Source: Hyphomicrobium sp. MC1 (GTDB lineage Bacteria; Pseudomonadota; Alphaproteobacteria; Rhizobiales; Hyphomicrobiaceae). Taken from it: a stretch of DNA of 64,000 nt. The notes below the pieces were generated by a model that ran no database searches, was not told the origin of the DNA, and saw only the letters and a program-made list of their open reading frames with translations. The position numbers were made by a program, and so were the translations under genes. This document shows, piece after piece, positions 32,651 to 41,756 of the stretch. The stretch's first letter is position 1. Every line of letters starts with the position of its first letter. The stretch covers positions 4,092,001-4,156,000 of the forward strand of contig NC_015717.1 in NCBI RefSeq assembly GCF_000253295.1. The letters are read 5' to 3'.

Positions 32651-34495
32651 ATGGTGCCGAAGCAGATTCTTTTGCGCGCATGCTTGTGCCTTGCGGTGCT
32701 TCTCAGCATCGCGCCGGCCCACGCCGATGCACCAAAGCACAACGTCATTCTTTTCGTTCCCGACGGCTTGCGGCGGAAGATCGTCACATCTGAGACGGCG
32801 CCGACGTTTGCCGATGTGCGCGACAAGGGCGTAAACTTCGTCAACAGCCACTCGTTGTTTCCGACGTTCACGATGCCAAATTCCAGTGGCATGGCGACAG
32901 GACATTACCTCGGCGATACCGGTGTGTTCGGCAACGTCATGTATGCCGGTTTTATCATTCGCTCGGCAAAGTCGGCGCGGTTGTCGTTCATCGAAAGCGA
33001 TGGCGTTATCGGTGACATCGACGACCACTTCGGCGGCAATTTCATCGACGAAGAGACCATCTTGCACGTTGCCCATCGCTCCGGCTTCAACACGGCCGCA
33101 ATCGGCAAGATCGGCCCGACGGCCGTATTCGATCACACCTCGCGCGGTGGCGCCGAAAGCGTCATCATCGACGATGCGACGGGTAGATCGGTCGGAATTC
33201 CGCTCGCTCCTTGGGTCAGCGAAGGTCTAAAGGCGTACGGGCTGCCGACCGAAGCTCCAAGCCGTCTGACCAACAAAGACCATGGCGATTTCAAAACGCC
33301 GGGCACAAAAGACGCCAACATCGTCCAGCAAGGTTATTTCGTGCAGGCATTGACGAAAGTTGTGCTGCCGAAATTCAAGGTGGACGGCAAGCCGTTCGTC
33401 ATCGTGTTCTGGTCGCGCGATCCGGACGGGACGCAGCACAATCAAGGCGACAGCTTCCTGCGGCTGGAACCGGGCATTAACGGTCCGACGTCGATGGCGG
33501 CCATCAGCAATGCTGATTCCAATCTGGCCATGATCCGGCGCACGCTCGATCGGCTCGGGCTCGCTGATACGACAAACATCATCATCTCGTCGGACCACGG
33601 CTTCTCGACGATCTCGAAGCAGAGCCAAACGAGCGAAGCTGCGAAGGCCACCTACCCGAATGTGCCGCCTTCGCTGTTGCCGCCTGGGTTCCTCGCAATC
33701 GACCTCGCGAAAGCACTCGATATGCCGCTTTATGATCCGGACGAAGGCAATGCCAATGTCGCGCAGGGAACGCATCCGGTCGATGGCAATGGCTACATCG
33801 GCAAGGATCCGAATGCTCCGAACGTGATCGTCGCGGCCAACGGCGGTTCGGATCTCATCTATATTCCGAGCGGCGACCGGGAGCTCGTTCAAAAGACGGT
33901 CGACGCGCTGATGGCGCAAGATTACGTCAGCGGCATCTTCGTCGAAGATGACCTCGGCAGCTTTGCGGGAACACTGCCGCTGAGCGCTGTCAATCTCAAA
34001 GGCGCGGCACTGATGCTCAGACCCTCGATCGTCGTCAACTTCAAGAGCTTCTCGACCGGTTGCTCGGAGCCGACGACGTGCGCGGTGGTGGTCTCCGATA
34101 CCGAATTGCAGCAGGGCCAGGGCATGCACGGCAGCTTCAACCGGGGCGATACCGAGAACTTCATGGCGGCGATCGGCCCTGATTTCAAAGAGGGCTTTGT
34201 CGACGAGGCGCCGGCCAGCAATGCCGACGTCGGCAAGACGATCATTGCGATCCTTGGATTGCTGCCCACGAGCCATGGAAAATTGGTCGGCAGGCCGCTC
34301 ATCGAAGCGTTTCCGAACGGTGCGACGCCACAGTGGGAGCGCAAGACGCTGGCGTCAGCGCCATCTCCTTCAGGCCTCCGCACGATCCTGAATTATCAGG
34401 TTGCGGGCGATACGAAATATTTCGACGCCGCCGGCTTTCCCGGACGAACGGTCGGCTTGCGCCCTGAGGCAACCATCGCCGACACCCATAAGTGA
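32651..34495 (+). CDS. Exported alkaline phosphatase/phosphodiesterase family protein
   Basis: This 614-residue product has a signal peptide ending Ala-His-Ala near residue 25. It belongs to the type I phosphodiesterase/nucleotide pyrophosphatase superfamily: metal-binding Asp in Val-Pro-Asp-Gly, nucleophile Thr in Pro-Thr-Phe-Thr-Met-Pro-Asn, Asp-Pro-Asp-Gly-Thr-Gln-His, Ser-Ser-Asp-His-Gly-Phe, and Gly-Met-His-Gly-Ser near the C-terminus. Two zinc ions are expected. AGAGGGGA precedes the chosen ATG; an upstream frame start is less likely. Possible roles are phosphate release from nucleotides or phosphonates in the periplasm; the substrate cannot be read. It may share a transcript with the CorA-like gene. 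Confidence 0.88.
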   Translation: MVPKQILLRACLCLAVLLSIAPAHADAPKHNVILFVPDGLRRKIVTSETAPTFADVRDKGVNFVNSHSLFPTFTMPNSSGMATGHYLGDTGVFGNVMYAGFIIRSAKSARLSFIESDGVIGDIDDHFGGNFIDEETILHVAHRSGFNTAAIGKIGPTAVFDHTSRGGAESVIIDDATGRSVGIPLAPWVSEGLKAYGLPTEAPSRLTNKDHGDFKTPGTKDANIVQQGYFVQALTKVVLPKFKVDGKPFVIVFWSRDPDGTQHNQGDSFLRLEPGINGPTSMAAISNADSNLAMIRRTLDRLGLADTTNIIISSDHGFSTISKQSQTSEAAKATYPNVPPSLLPPGFLAIDLAKALDMPLYDPDEGNANVAQGTHPVDGNGYIGKDPNAPNVIVAANGGSDLIYIPSGDRELVQKTVDALMAQDYVSGIFVEDDLGSFAGTLPLSAVNLKGAALMLRPSIVVNFKSFSTGCSEPTTCAVVVSDTELQQGQGMHGSFNRGDTENFMAAIGPDFKEGFVDEAPASNADVGKTIIAILGLLPTSHGKLVGRPLIEAFPNGATPQWERKTLASAPSPSGLRTILNYQVAGDTKYFDAAGFPGRTVGLRPEATIADTHK

Positions 34496-34551
34496 ACGCA
34501 TCTGAAACGCCCGGCCTTGCAAGCCGCGATAGGGTCCGCTTCAGACTGGGC

Positions 34552-34571
34552 TCTGAACTTCCTGGTTCAGA
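34552..34571 (+). terminator. Short hairpin terminator of phosphodiesterase gene
   Basis: A 7-bp stem (TCTGAAC / GTTCAGA) with a six-base loop is followed on the plus strand by TCTTATTT. It sits between the phosphodiesterase stop and the convergent glycosyltransferase stop. Confidence 0.55.
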
Positions 34572-34573
34572 TC

Positions 34574-35719
34574 TTATTTGGTGACTGCGAGTTCGCGGTT
34601 CTGCTCGGCGACGCTCATGTCGTTGCCGCGCCAGACGAAGGTGTCTCCCACCCAGCCCTCGACCCAGAGCACCGGCAAAAGCGCATCACGCAGTAGCCAC
34701 GTGAATGGCGAATGCCACCGCAGATGCCAGCCCGCAACGTGCGCCAGCAAAACTTCGGCGCCCAACCAAATCGACAGCAACCCTGTGAGCGCCATTAACG
34801 GATCAACGTCGAAGGCCGTTGCGGCGACGGCGGCAGCTGCGGCAGGCAGAGTGCAGCCGGAAAGTATTTCCGGCGCATAGAACAACGGGAACGTTGCGCG
34901 GCGCAGTCGCGCCCAGCGCACTTGCCGATCCCAGACTTGAGCTCTGGTTCGCAGGCCCAGGGGCTGCTCGAACGGTCGATCGACGAGCCGGACGTCAAGA
35001 CCATGAGAGCGCACGATCTTGGTGGCGGCAGCGTCTTCGGCGATCTCGGCGCCCAATGCTTCGATGCCACCAGCATCGTCGAGGATATCGCGGCGCCAAA
35101 GCATCGACTTGCCCTGAGCAAATCCGAATCCGATCGTATCGGCCGCGCTTTGCCAGCGAGCCTGATAGGTGTTGAGGAATGCGCATTCGAGTTCAGCCCA
35201 GAAGCCGATCGGTCGACTTCCGATGGGCGGCGAACAGACGAGGCCCACACCCGGCGTGAAACTCTGGAACAGATCGTCGAGGTAGTGCGCAGGCATCAGG
35301 ACGTTGTTGTCCGCCAGAACGATCCACCGATGGCGTGCGGCGGCCCATCCTTTGACGATGTTGTTGAGCTTAGGATTGCTGGTAGGCCGATCATCGCCGA
35401 TCAGCAGACGGGCTTGGATATGCGGGTATTCGGCGATCAGCTTGCGAACAAGCGGTACGGCCGCATCATCCTCGCGAGCGGCGCAAAATATAACCTCATA
35501 GTCCGAGGCTTTCAGTTCGAACGTCGAACGCAATGTCATTTCATCGAAATGATCGACACCGCAAACCGGACGAACGATGCTGACCGGCTCAACATTTGTC
35601 GCGCGCAATCGGCTGCGTGGCGCCGAAACGCGGTAGAGTGTCAAGGCGACAGTCAAAAGGTGGGTGGACACCGCCAAGATGCAGAAGACAAGAGCCGCCG
35701 TCGTCACGAGATCGGCCAT
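34574..35719 (-). CDS. Glycosyltransferase, ceramide glucosyltransferase/HpnI-like
   Basis: This 381-residue inner-membrane GT2/GT21-type enzyme has an N-terminal helix (residues 5-27), a catalytic GT-A domain, and two or three C-terminal hydrophobic helices. Motifs of the family are Val-Arg-Pro-Val-Cys-Gly-Val-Asp, Ala-Asp-Asn-Asn-Val (the first Asp of the D-x-D equivalent), Glu-Asp-Ala-Ala (catalytic acid region), and Arg-Gln-Val-Arg-Trp matching (Q/R)xxRW. GGAGGAG precedes the ATG. Members add a sugar to ceramide or, as HpnI, N-acetylglucosamine to a hopanoid. No hopanoid cluster is nearby, so the acceptor is open. Confidence 0.82.
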   Translation of the reverse strand: MADLVTTAALVFCILAVSTHLLTVALTLYRVSAPRSRLRATNVEPVSIVRPVCGVDHFDEMTLRSTFELKASDYEVIFCAAREDDAAVPLVRKLIAEYPHIQARLLIGDDRPTSNPKLNNIVKGWAAARHRWIVLADNNVLMPAHYLDDLFQSFTPGVGLVCSPPIGSRPIGFWAELECAFLNTYQARWQSAADTIGFGFAQGKSMLWRRDILDDAGGIEALGAEIAEDAAATKIVRSHGLDVRLVDRPFEQPLGLRTRAQVWDRQVRWARLRRATFPLFYAPEILSGCTLPAAAAAVAATAFDVDPLMALTGLLSIWLGAEVLLAHVAGWHLRWHSPFTWLLRDALLPVLWVEGWVGDTFVWRGNDMSVAEQNRELAVTK

Positions 35720-35882
35720 AGCTCCTCCGTCGACAAGAATGAACCCGCTGCATTTCAAGATTCATTGAAACATTGACGACGGTTGCACGACAATTCTGCG
35801 ACATCCAATAAGAATGCCCTAAAGTTGTAGCTCATCCACACTTTTGTCGCGTGAACTGCGAACAGTCTGCGCGCTGCAAGAT

Positions 35883-36143
35883 TTATGATTTCGGCGGGTT
35901 GGCCATGCGGCGCACAGCAGTGGTCGACAAGTAGGCGCCAACAAAGGCCGCTGCACAAAGGCCGATCACACCGGGCAAGCCGTCATTCAAGTTGGCAGCC
36001 AAAAGCCCTTCGTAGGCGATCGCCGCGCCGATAACGCCGCCGATCGCTGCGATAACAGTGTTGGACACGCCGCGAAGCGACAAACCGTAGAGAATGCCCA
36101 CAATCAGGCCCGGATACATCGAAGGCCAGAAATGATCGTCCAT
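35883..36143 (-). CDS. Small membrane protein, 86 aa
   Basis: Starting from the ATG with GGGAGGGGA directly upstream, the product has three hydrophobic segments (about residues 9-25, 29-45 and 55-75) rich in Gly, Ala and Ile, and a short basic C-terminus ending Pro-Pro-Lys-Ser. It resembles small Gly-rich integral proteins of unknown function. An extension to 36269 adds Arg/Pro-rich residues without merit. No functional clue from neighbours. Confidence 0.6.
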   Translation of the reverse strand: MDDHFWPSMYPGLIVGILYGLSLRGVSNTVIAAIGGVIGAAIAYEGLLAANLNDGLPGVIGLCAAAFVGAYLSTTAVRRMANPPKS

Positions 36144-36281
36144 GATTCCCCTCCCAGGCTTCACCAGCCTGCAGCTAACACCCGCGCCGCCAGGAAGGGG
36201 TTGATACCAGTCAATGACGGCCGGGACGATATGGCCGCGCAGACGACGTCTGGTCGCGGTTGATCTCAACTCGGAGAAAAG

Positions 36282-36316
36282 GAGACCGGCAGCGCCGAGT
36301 TGGCACCGCCGGTCTC
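36282..36316 (-). terminator. Terminator of the small-protein pair
   Basis: A 9-bp stem (GAGACCGGC / GCCGGTCTC) with a 17-base loop containing a nested GCC/GGC pair is followed on the minus strand by CTTTTCTCC. It lies 74 bases after the stop of the 60-residue hypothetical gene, which it probably terminates. Confidence 0.65.
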
Positions 36317-36389
36317 AAGTCCTGTTCGCGGAAACAGCGATCAGGTCCAGGGAGCGAAAAAACATTACGGTCCGAGCTTCAGAATCCGC

Positions 36390-36572
36390 CTAGAAATCGG
36401 GCGATGGGCCGACGGGCGCGAGTTCGGACAGGGGCTCCGGCAACGGTTCATCGCGTGACGCTGCGACGATCAACGAGGGCCTTTCGTTGCCACGAACGCG
36501 AGTTCCCGGCCGGTGGCGCGAGAAATCTTGCTCATGCTCTGGTGCAACGATGCGATATCGCTTTTCCGTCAT
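36390..36572 (-). CDS. Hypothetical protein, 60 aa
   Basis: This small Arg/Glu/Pro-rich soluble protein begins Met-Thr-Glu-Lys-Arg-Tyr-Arg-Ile-Val and has a Pro/Glu repeat-like C-terminus. It is accepted because its ATG overlaps the stop of the preceding 75-residue gene as ATGA, the usual sign of translational coupling, and because a terminator follows. No family recognised. Confidence 0.5.
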   Translation of the reverse strand: MTEKRYRIVAPEHEQDFSRHRPGTRVRGNERPSLIVAASRDEPLPEPLSELAPVGPSPDF

Positions 36573-36796
36573 AGCCCGACACCTCTCGCAGCAGCTGCCC
36601 GGCCTCGAAACTGGCGCCGGGCCGATGCGTGCGCGATAGCTGCTCTTTCTGCCAGAAACGGATTGGCGAAGCGGCGTCCCTCAAGGGCGTCGTATGCCGC
36701 CAAAGCTGAGTGAAAGAGGTATTCGCGTTCTCCGTCCTCGCGAATGACTAGACCGGCTTGATCGTCTCCAACTTCGATGACGTATGATTTTGACAT
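36569..36796 (-). CDS. Hypothetical protein, 75 aa
   Basis: The N-terminal half (Ser-Tyr-Val-Ile-Glu-Val-Gly-Asp-Asp-Gln-Ala-Gly-Leu-Val-Ile-Arg-Glu) reads as a beta hairpin, followed by an Ala/Leu helix with Phe-His-Ser-Ala and Ala-Tyr-Asp-Ala-Leu-Glu-Gly. The C-terminus is Ala/Arg-rich. This looks like a small stress- or redox-type conserved protein of Hyphomicrobiales, but I know no function. It is the first gene of a two-gene unit with the coupled 60-residue protein. Confidence 0.6.
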   Translation of the reverse strand: MSKSYVIEVGDDQAGLVIREDGEREYLFHSALAAYDALEGRRFANPFLAERAAIAHASARRQFRGRAAAARGVGL

Positions 36797-37334
36797 GTCT
36801 TTTTGTGCGCCGGCAGTGGCCAGCGTCCTCTGAACGATTGCGATTGGGGAATAAAAACGCAGGTTTCGGAGCGGTTTTGCGCGCTCAACAGCGGCAGAGA
36901 CAACAGCTCATCCGACAACCGACGTTCATCGTCGTTTCGCGAGGAGAAAGACAGTCAAGGTTCGTCTGTTTCATAGCGGTCTCCAGTGGCGGAGCCCACG
37001 AGTGCGTCGTGGAGCTTAGCGTTTGATGACGCGGCGCAAGTCTCATCGAAATCACCGCGGCGAGCACGCCAATCGTGCCCGCAAGAGCCATAAGACGCTG
37101 TTCGGCACGCCGGATCAAATAAGAAGACGTGCATTGCTTAGAACCGTGCCGATGAATAAGCGCCATGCACGGAGCTTGCGACTTTTTTTCAGCATCGAGC
37201 TTGGCGTCATAACGCAATGATATAGCGCGGTTTTACCAACCCGTCAGAATGCAGCCCGTTAGCCGGAAATATAGGCTGGCGGTGTTCGCCGTTTGGTGGA
37301 ATATCGTCCCTGTGGGATACGAGGGATTGCGACT
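36797..37334. other. Intergenic, no supported gene
   Basis: About 540 bases lie between the small-protein pair (minus) and ugd (plus). Short open frames exist on both strands (for example 37023-37220 plus, Arg/His-rich, and 36885-37091 minus, with a hydrophobic start), but none has a ribosome site, family resemblance or conserved-looking composition. The segment must contain the promoters for both sides. Confidence 0.5.
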
Positions 37335-38714
37335 ATGAAGATCTGTATGATTGGAGCGGGCTACGTCGGTCTTGTTTCGGCGGCGTGCTTTTCCGATTTC
37401 GGCTGGACGGTCACCTGCGTCGACAAAGATCCGGACCGGCTGGCAGATCTCAAAGCTGGGCGCTCCCCGATCTATGAACCCGGCCTCGATGATCTCATGG
37501 AGCGAAATATCAAGGCCGGACGCCTGCTATTTACGGACAAGCTGGGTCCGGCTGTCGCCGACGCCGATGTCGTCTTTCTGGCTGTCGGCACGCCGATGCG
37601 CCGGGGCGACGGATACGCCGATCTCTCCTATGTCTTCACGGCCGTCGAGGAAGCAGCGCCGTACCTTCAAGACTTCACTGTCGTGACGACGAAATCGACG
37701 GTGCCCGTCGGAACGAGTCGCGAAATCGAACGGCGTCTCAAAGCCAAGCGGCCGGACGCCGACGTGGCCGTCTGCTCCAATCCGGAATTCTTGCGCGAGG
37801 GATCGGCGATCCAGGACTTCACACATCCCGATCGCGTTCTGGTCGGGACCGACGACGAGCGTGCGCGCGAGGTTATGGGACGCCTCTATAAGCCTCTGGC
37901 GCTGCGGGGTTCGTCCGTCATGTTCGTCGAACGCGAATCGGCTGAACTCGCGAAATACGCGGCGAACGCCTTCCTGGCGCTCAAGATCAGCTTCATCAAC
38001 GAAATTGCCGATCTGTGCGAGAGCGTGGGAGCCGACGTGCAGGAGGTTGCATCGGCTATCGGCAAGGACCGTCGCATTGGCGATAAGTTCCTGCATCCGG
38101 GGCCGGGTTATGGCGGGTCCTGCTTCCCGAAAGACGTCTCGGCGTTGATCCGAACTGCGCGGGAATTCAAGGCGCCGGTCTCCATCATCGAGCAGGTCGA
38201 ACGTGTCAATCATGAGCGCAAGCTGGCGATGGCCATCCGTATCGAGGAATCCGCCGGTGGATCAGTGCGCGGCAAGACGATTGCGGTGCTTGGGCTGACG
38301 TTCAAACCCAATACCGACGACATGCGCGATGCACCAAGCCTTGTCATCGTGCCGATGTTGCAGGAGCGTGGCGCAACGATCAGAGCGTGCGATCCGCAAG
38401 GACGCCGCCAAGCGGAGCCTCTGCTTCCGGGCATCACCTGGTGTGAGAACGCGAACGAGGCGGCCGAAGGCGCCGACATCCTGGTGGTCGTCACCGAATG
38501 GAACGAGTACCGCGCACTCAATCTTGAGGCCATCAAAGCGCGCATGACCGGCAATACCATCGTTGACCTCAGAAACGCGATCGACGCCGAAACGGCGCGT
38601 AGCCTCGGCTTCAATTATTCCGGCATCGGCCGAGGGAACGCCGCAGCCGAGATATCCGAACCGCAGCCGCGACCGCTGTCTGCGGACCTGCATTCCGCAC
38701 AAGCCGCAAAATAG
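37335..38714 (+). CDS. ugd: UDP-glucose 6-dehydrogenase
   Basis: This 459-residue enzyme oxidises UDP-glucose twice with NAD+ to UDP-glucuronate, a precursor for exopolysaccharides and glucuronate-containing lipids. Residues 4-20 hold the NAD loop Gly-Ala-Gly-Tyr-Val-Gly; the catalytic Cys263 is in Gly-Gly-Ser-Cys-Phe-Pro-Lys-Asp, with Lys-Tyr-Ala-Ala-Asn-Ala-Phe-Leu-Ala-Leu-Lys before it. The last 25 residues are a non-conserved tail. It is alone in its direction before the flagellar operon, with a weak terminator downstream. Confidence 0.95.
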   Translation: MKICMIGAGYVGLVSAACFSDFGWTVTCVDKDPDRLADLKAGRSPIYEPGLDDLMERNIKAGRLLFTDKLGPAVADADVVFLAVGTPMRRGDGYADLSYVFTAVEEAAPYLQDFTVVTTKSTVPVGTSREIERRLKAKRPDADVAVCSNPEFLREGSAIQDFTHPDRVLVGTDDERAREVMGRLYKPLALRGSSVMFVERESAELAKYAANAFLALKISFINEIADLCESVGADVQEVASAIGKDRRIGDKFLHPGPGYGGSCFPKDVSALIRTAREFKAPVSIIEQVERVNHERKLAMAIRIEESAGGSVRGKTIAVLGLTFKPNTDDMRDAPSLVIVPMLQERGATIRACDPQGRRQAEPLLPGITWCENANEAAEGADILVVVTEWNEYRALNLEAIKARMTGNTIVDLRNAIDAETARSLGFNYSGIGRGNAAAEISEPQPRPLSADLHSAQAAK

Positions 38715-38789
38715 GCGCCCCGGCGTCCGACGCGCCTTGAGTTGCGGATGTCACTCTCCGCGATCGGCTGAGTCATCCCATTGACGCGG

Positions 38790-38812
38790 CCGGAATTTCC
38801 GGAATTTTTGTA
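38790..38812 (+). terminator. Weak hairpin plus T-rich tract after ugd
   Basis: CCGGAA and TTCCGG separated by one T can form a short hairpin (realistically four pairs and a five-base loop), followed by AATTTTTGTATTTTT. It is likely an inefficient intrinsic terminator for ugd, or part of the flhA promoter region, since flhA starts 86 bases later. Confidence 0.4.
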
Positions 38813-38898
38813 TTTTTCTCCGCTGTCCGTGATCCGATGACGACCTCGCGCAAGCTTCGGGTAGGAAGCTCGCCCCAAAGCGCGAGGGGTCTCTTTTC

Positions 38899-40995
38899 AT
38901 GGCTGCGACGAAAACCGCTGCTCAGGGTGGCATCGATTTAGGCTTGGGTCAGCGCGATGCCGGCCTGGCTGTCGGCATCGTCGGCATCCTGACCATTCTC
39001 TTTCTGCCGCTCCCTGCCTTCATGATGGACCTGGGGTTGGCGCTTTCGATTGCGCTGGCCATTGTCATCTTGATGGTTTCGTTGTGGATACGACGTCCGC
39101 TGGAGTTCTCGGCGTTTCCGACGATTCTTCTTATCGCGACGCTGCTGCGATTGTCGCTCAACGTTGCGACGACCCGGCTTATTCTTTCGCAGGGCGCCGA
39201 GGGGCCGGGCGCGGCCGGACACGTGATCGCCGGTTTCGCTCAGTTCGTCATGGGCGGCAATTTCGTTATCGGCATCATCGTCTTCATCATTCTGGTAACG
39301 GTGAATTTCGTCGTCATCACCAAGGGCGCAACGCGTATCGCCGAAGTCGGCGCTCGTTTCACCCTCGACTCGCTGCCCGGCAAGCAGATGGCCGTCGACG
39401 CCGACTTGTCGTCTGGCTCGATCGACGAAAAAGAAGCCATCCGCCGACGCAAGGAACTGGAAGAGGAAAGCCAGTTTTTTGGCGCCATGGACGGCGCTTC
39501 GAAGTTCGTGCGCGGTGATGCCATCGCTGGCCTCATCATTACGGCCGTCAATATCTTCGGCGGTATCATCATCGGCATAACGCAACACGACATGCCGTTT
39601 GAAAACGCCGTCGATACCTTCGTCAAGTTGTCCGTCGGCGACGGCCTCGTCACGCAGATGCCGGCTCTCATCGTTTCGCTCGCGGCCGGCCTTCTGGTCT
39701 CAAAAGGCGCGACACAGGGATCGACAGAAGGCGTCATCGTCAGCCAGCTCGGCAACTATCCGCGCGCGCTGATGGTGGCTGGCGGCGTCATGTCCATCCT
39801 CGCGTTGGCGCCAGGTCTGCCGCTGCTGCCGTTTGCAGCCATCGGTGGTCTGCTTACCTTTATCAGCGTGGGGCAGCTACGACAGAAAGCAGCCGCGGAG
39901 CGCACTGCGGAGCAGGCGAAAGACGCTGCACAGGTCCCGTCGGCCGATGAGCAATCGAGGCAATCCATCCGGGATCAGCTCAAGACCACCGAAATCGAGA
40001 TCTGCTTTGGCAAGCAAATCTCAACGGTTCTTATGCGTCCGACCGGCGACCTGCCGCAGCGCGTCGCCAAGATGCGTCGGAAGTTCGCGAAGCAATATGG
40101 GTTCGTCGTTCCGGAAATCCGTCTCTCGGAAGACCTGTCTGTGCCGACGAAAAGCTATCAGATCAAAGTTCACGGCACGGTCGTCGCAAGCGCCGAGCTT
40201 CGTCTCGGCGACGTGCTTGTCGTCGTCGGCGATGGTCCGAAGCCGGAAGCCCCAGGTGACGAGACGCGCGAACCGGCGTTCGGCATGAAGGCCTTCTGGA
40301 TTCCGGATATATTCACCAACGCGCTTAAACGCGATGGCTTCGTGCCGGTTGAAAATACATCGGTGTTGCTGACGCACGTGGCGGAAGTCATCCGCAACAG
40401 CCTCGCGCAGCTGTTCTCATATCGTGATCTCCGGGCGCTGCTCGAGCGCCTCGATCCGGAATATCGCAAGCTGCTCGATGAAATCTGCCCGACGCAAATC
40501 TCATATTCCGGACTGCAGAGCGTTCTTAAAATGCTCCTCGCCGAACGCGTTTCGATCCGGAATCTGCATCTCATCCTCGAAGCCGTCGCCGAGATCGCGC
40601 CGTTTACGCGCAAGGCCGAGCAGATCTCCGAGCATGTTCGCATGCGGCTTTCGACGCAGATTTGCGGCGATCTCAGCGAAGGCAACTATCTCAAGGTCGT
40701 GCGCCTTGGGAACAAATGGGAACTCGCGTTCCATCAGGCATTGAAGCGCGACGCCAAAGGCGAAGTCGTCGAATTCGATATCGAGCCGCGTCTGATCGAG
40801 CAATTTGGAACAGATTTGGCTCGCGTCGTACAGCCGCTCATGGATGCCGGACATCAATTCGTGCTCGTGACCGCGGCCGAAACGCGTCCATATGTTCATA
40901 CCGTTACCGAGCGCCTCTACGGCACGCTGCCTGTTCTTTCGCATTTGGAAATCAGCCGGGGCGTCCAGATCCAGTCGCTCGGCGCGATCTCATGA
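38899..40995 (+). CDS. flhA: Flagellar export gate protein FlhA
   Basis: This 698-residue FHIPEP-family protein forms the nonameric export gate of the flagellar type III system. About eight hydrophobic helices lie in the first 330 residues, with the conserved loop Ile-Ala-Glu-Val-Gly-Ala-Arg-Phe-Thr-Leu-Asp-Ser-Leu-Pro-Gly-Lys-Gln-Met-Ala-Val near residue 150; the cytoplasmic domain follows. The ATG is preceded by AGGGG. It heads a plus-strand operon in which each gene overlaps or nearly touches the next. The usual upstream partner fliQ is not here but at 57956-58225. Confidence 0.97.
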   Translation: MAATKTAAQGGIDLGLGQRDAGLAVGIVGILTILFLPLPAFMMDLGLALSIALAIVILMVSLWIRRPLEFSAFPTILLIATLLRLSLNVATTRLILSQGAEGPGAAGHVIAGFAQFVMGGNFVIGIIVFIILVTVNFVVITKGATRIAEVGARFTLDSLPGKQMAVDADLSSGSIDEKEAIRRRKELEEESQFFGAMDGASKFVRGDAIAGLIITAVNIFGGIIIGITQHDMPFENAVDTFVKLSVGDGLVTQMPALIVSLAAGLLVSKGATQGSTEGVIVSQLGNYPRALMVAGGVMSILALAPGLPLLPFAAIGGLLTFISVGQLRQKAAAERTAEQAKDAAQVPSADEQSRQSIRDQLKTTEIEICFGKQISTVLMRPTGDLPQRVAKMRRKFAKQYGFVVPEIRLSEDLSVPTKSYQIKVHGTVVASAELRLGDVLVVVGDGPKPEAPGDETREPAFGMKAFWIPDIFTNALKRDGFVPVENTSVLLTHVAEVIRNSLAQLFSYRDLRALLERLDPEYRKLLDEICPTQISYSGLQSVLKMLLAERVSIRNLHLILEAVAEIAPFTRKAEQISEHVRMRLSTQICGDLSEGNYLKVVRLGNKWELAFHQALKRDAKGEVVEFDIEPRLIEQFGTDLARVVQPLMDAGHQFVLVTAAETRPYVHTVTERLYGTLPVLSHLEISRGVQIQSLGAIS

Positions 40996-41756
40996 CGGAA
41001 CTGACGCATCAAACGCTGCTCGTTCCGTTTATCGTATTCTGCCGTGTCGGCGCTTGTTTCATGGTCTTGCCCGGCATTTCGAGCGAGCGCATTCCAGTGC
41101 AGCTTCGTCTCTTCGCGGCGATCGCTGTCGCGCTTGCGATAACGCCCTTGGTGTTTGACGTGGTCCAGCCGGCCGCGACGGAAACGTCCGGCAATCTCCT
41201 TTCGTTGATCGGCATCGAAACTCTGACCGGCATTCTTCTGGGCTTCCTTGTGCGCGTTCTATTCCTAGCGCTCGAGTTTGCGGCGACGGCGATGGCAAAC
41301 CTTGCGGGCTATGGCTCGATCTTCTCGCATTCCGTCGACAACAACGATCCCTCGTCACCCTTCAGCTCAATGGTGACGATGCCGGCCGTGGCTCTGTTCT
41401 TTATGACGGACCAGCACATCAACGTCATTCGCATGCTGCAGAACTCATATGTCGGGCTCAAAGTCGGCACGGCGATTGCCTCGCCCCCCAACCTGCAATT
41501 GATCGTCTCGAATATCGATACGGCCTTCCGCCTCACGATTCAGCTCAGCGCGGCACTCGTCGTCTATTCGATCACGGTCAATTTGGCTTTCGGCTTCCTG
41601 AACAAGATGGTGCCGCAGATCCCGATCTACTTCGTGTCTACGCCGTTCGTCCTGCTCGGTGGTCTCGTTATTCTTCTGCAGATCGACAAATCCGTATTGG
41701 AAATTTTCGCATCCCTCGTCTCTCAAGCTATCCAGAATATCGGTCAATATGGCTAG
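40992..41756 (+). CDS. fliR: Flagellar export protein FliR
   Basis: This 254-residue integral protein of the export gate core has six hydrophobic helices and the family stretch Phe-Cys-Arg-Val-Gly-Ala-Cys-Phe-Met-Val-Leu-Pro-Gly near the start. ATGA overlap with flhA fixes the start and shows translational coupling. FliR works with FliP and FliQ; fliQ is elsewhere in the window and fliP is not in it. Confidence 0.95.
   Translation: MTELTHQTLLVPFIVFCRVGACFMVLPGISSERIPVQLRLFAAIAVALAITPLVFDVVQPAATETSGNLLSLIGIETLTGILLGFLVRVLFLALEFAATAMANLAGYGSIFSHSVDNNDPSSPFSSMVTMPAVALFFMTDQHINVIRMLQNSYVGLKVGTAIASPPNLQLIVSNIDTAFRLTIQLSAALVVYSITVNLAFGFLNKMVPQIPIYFVSTPFVLLGGLVILLQIDKSVLEIFASLVSQAIQNIGQYG

Noticed and set aside
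33227..34276. Minus-strand frame of about 350 codons inside the phosphodiesterase gene
   Set aside because: Arg/His/Asp-rich antisense shadow of a GC-rich gene with intact active-site motifs.
36885..37220. Short frames on both strands upstream of ugd
   Set aside because: No ribosome site, no coherent composition and mutual overlap; treated as intergenic.
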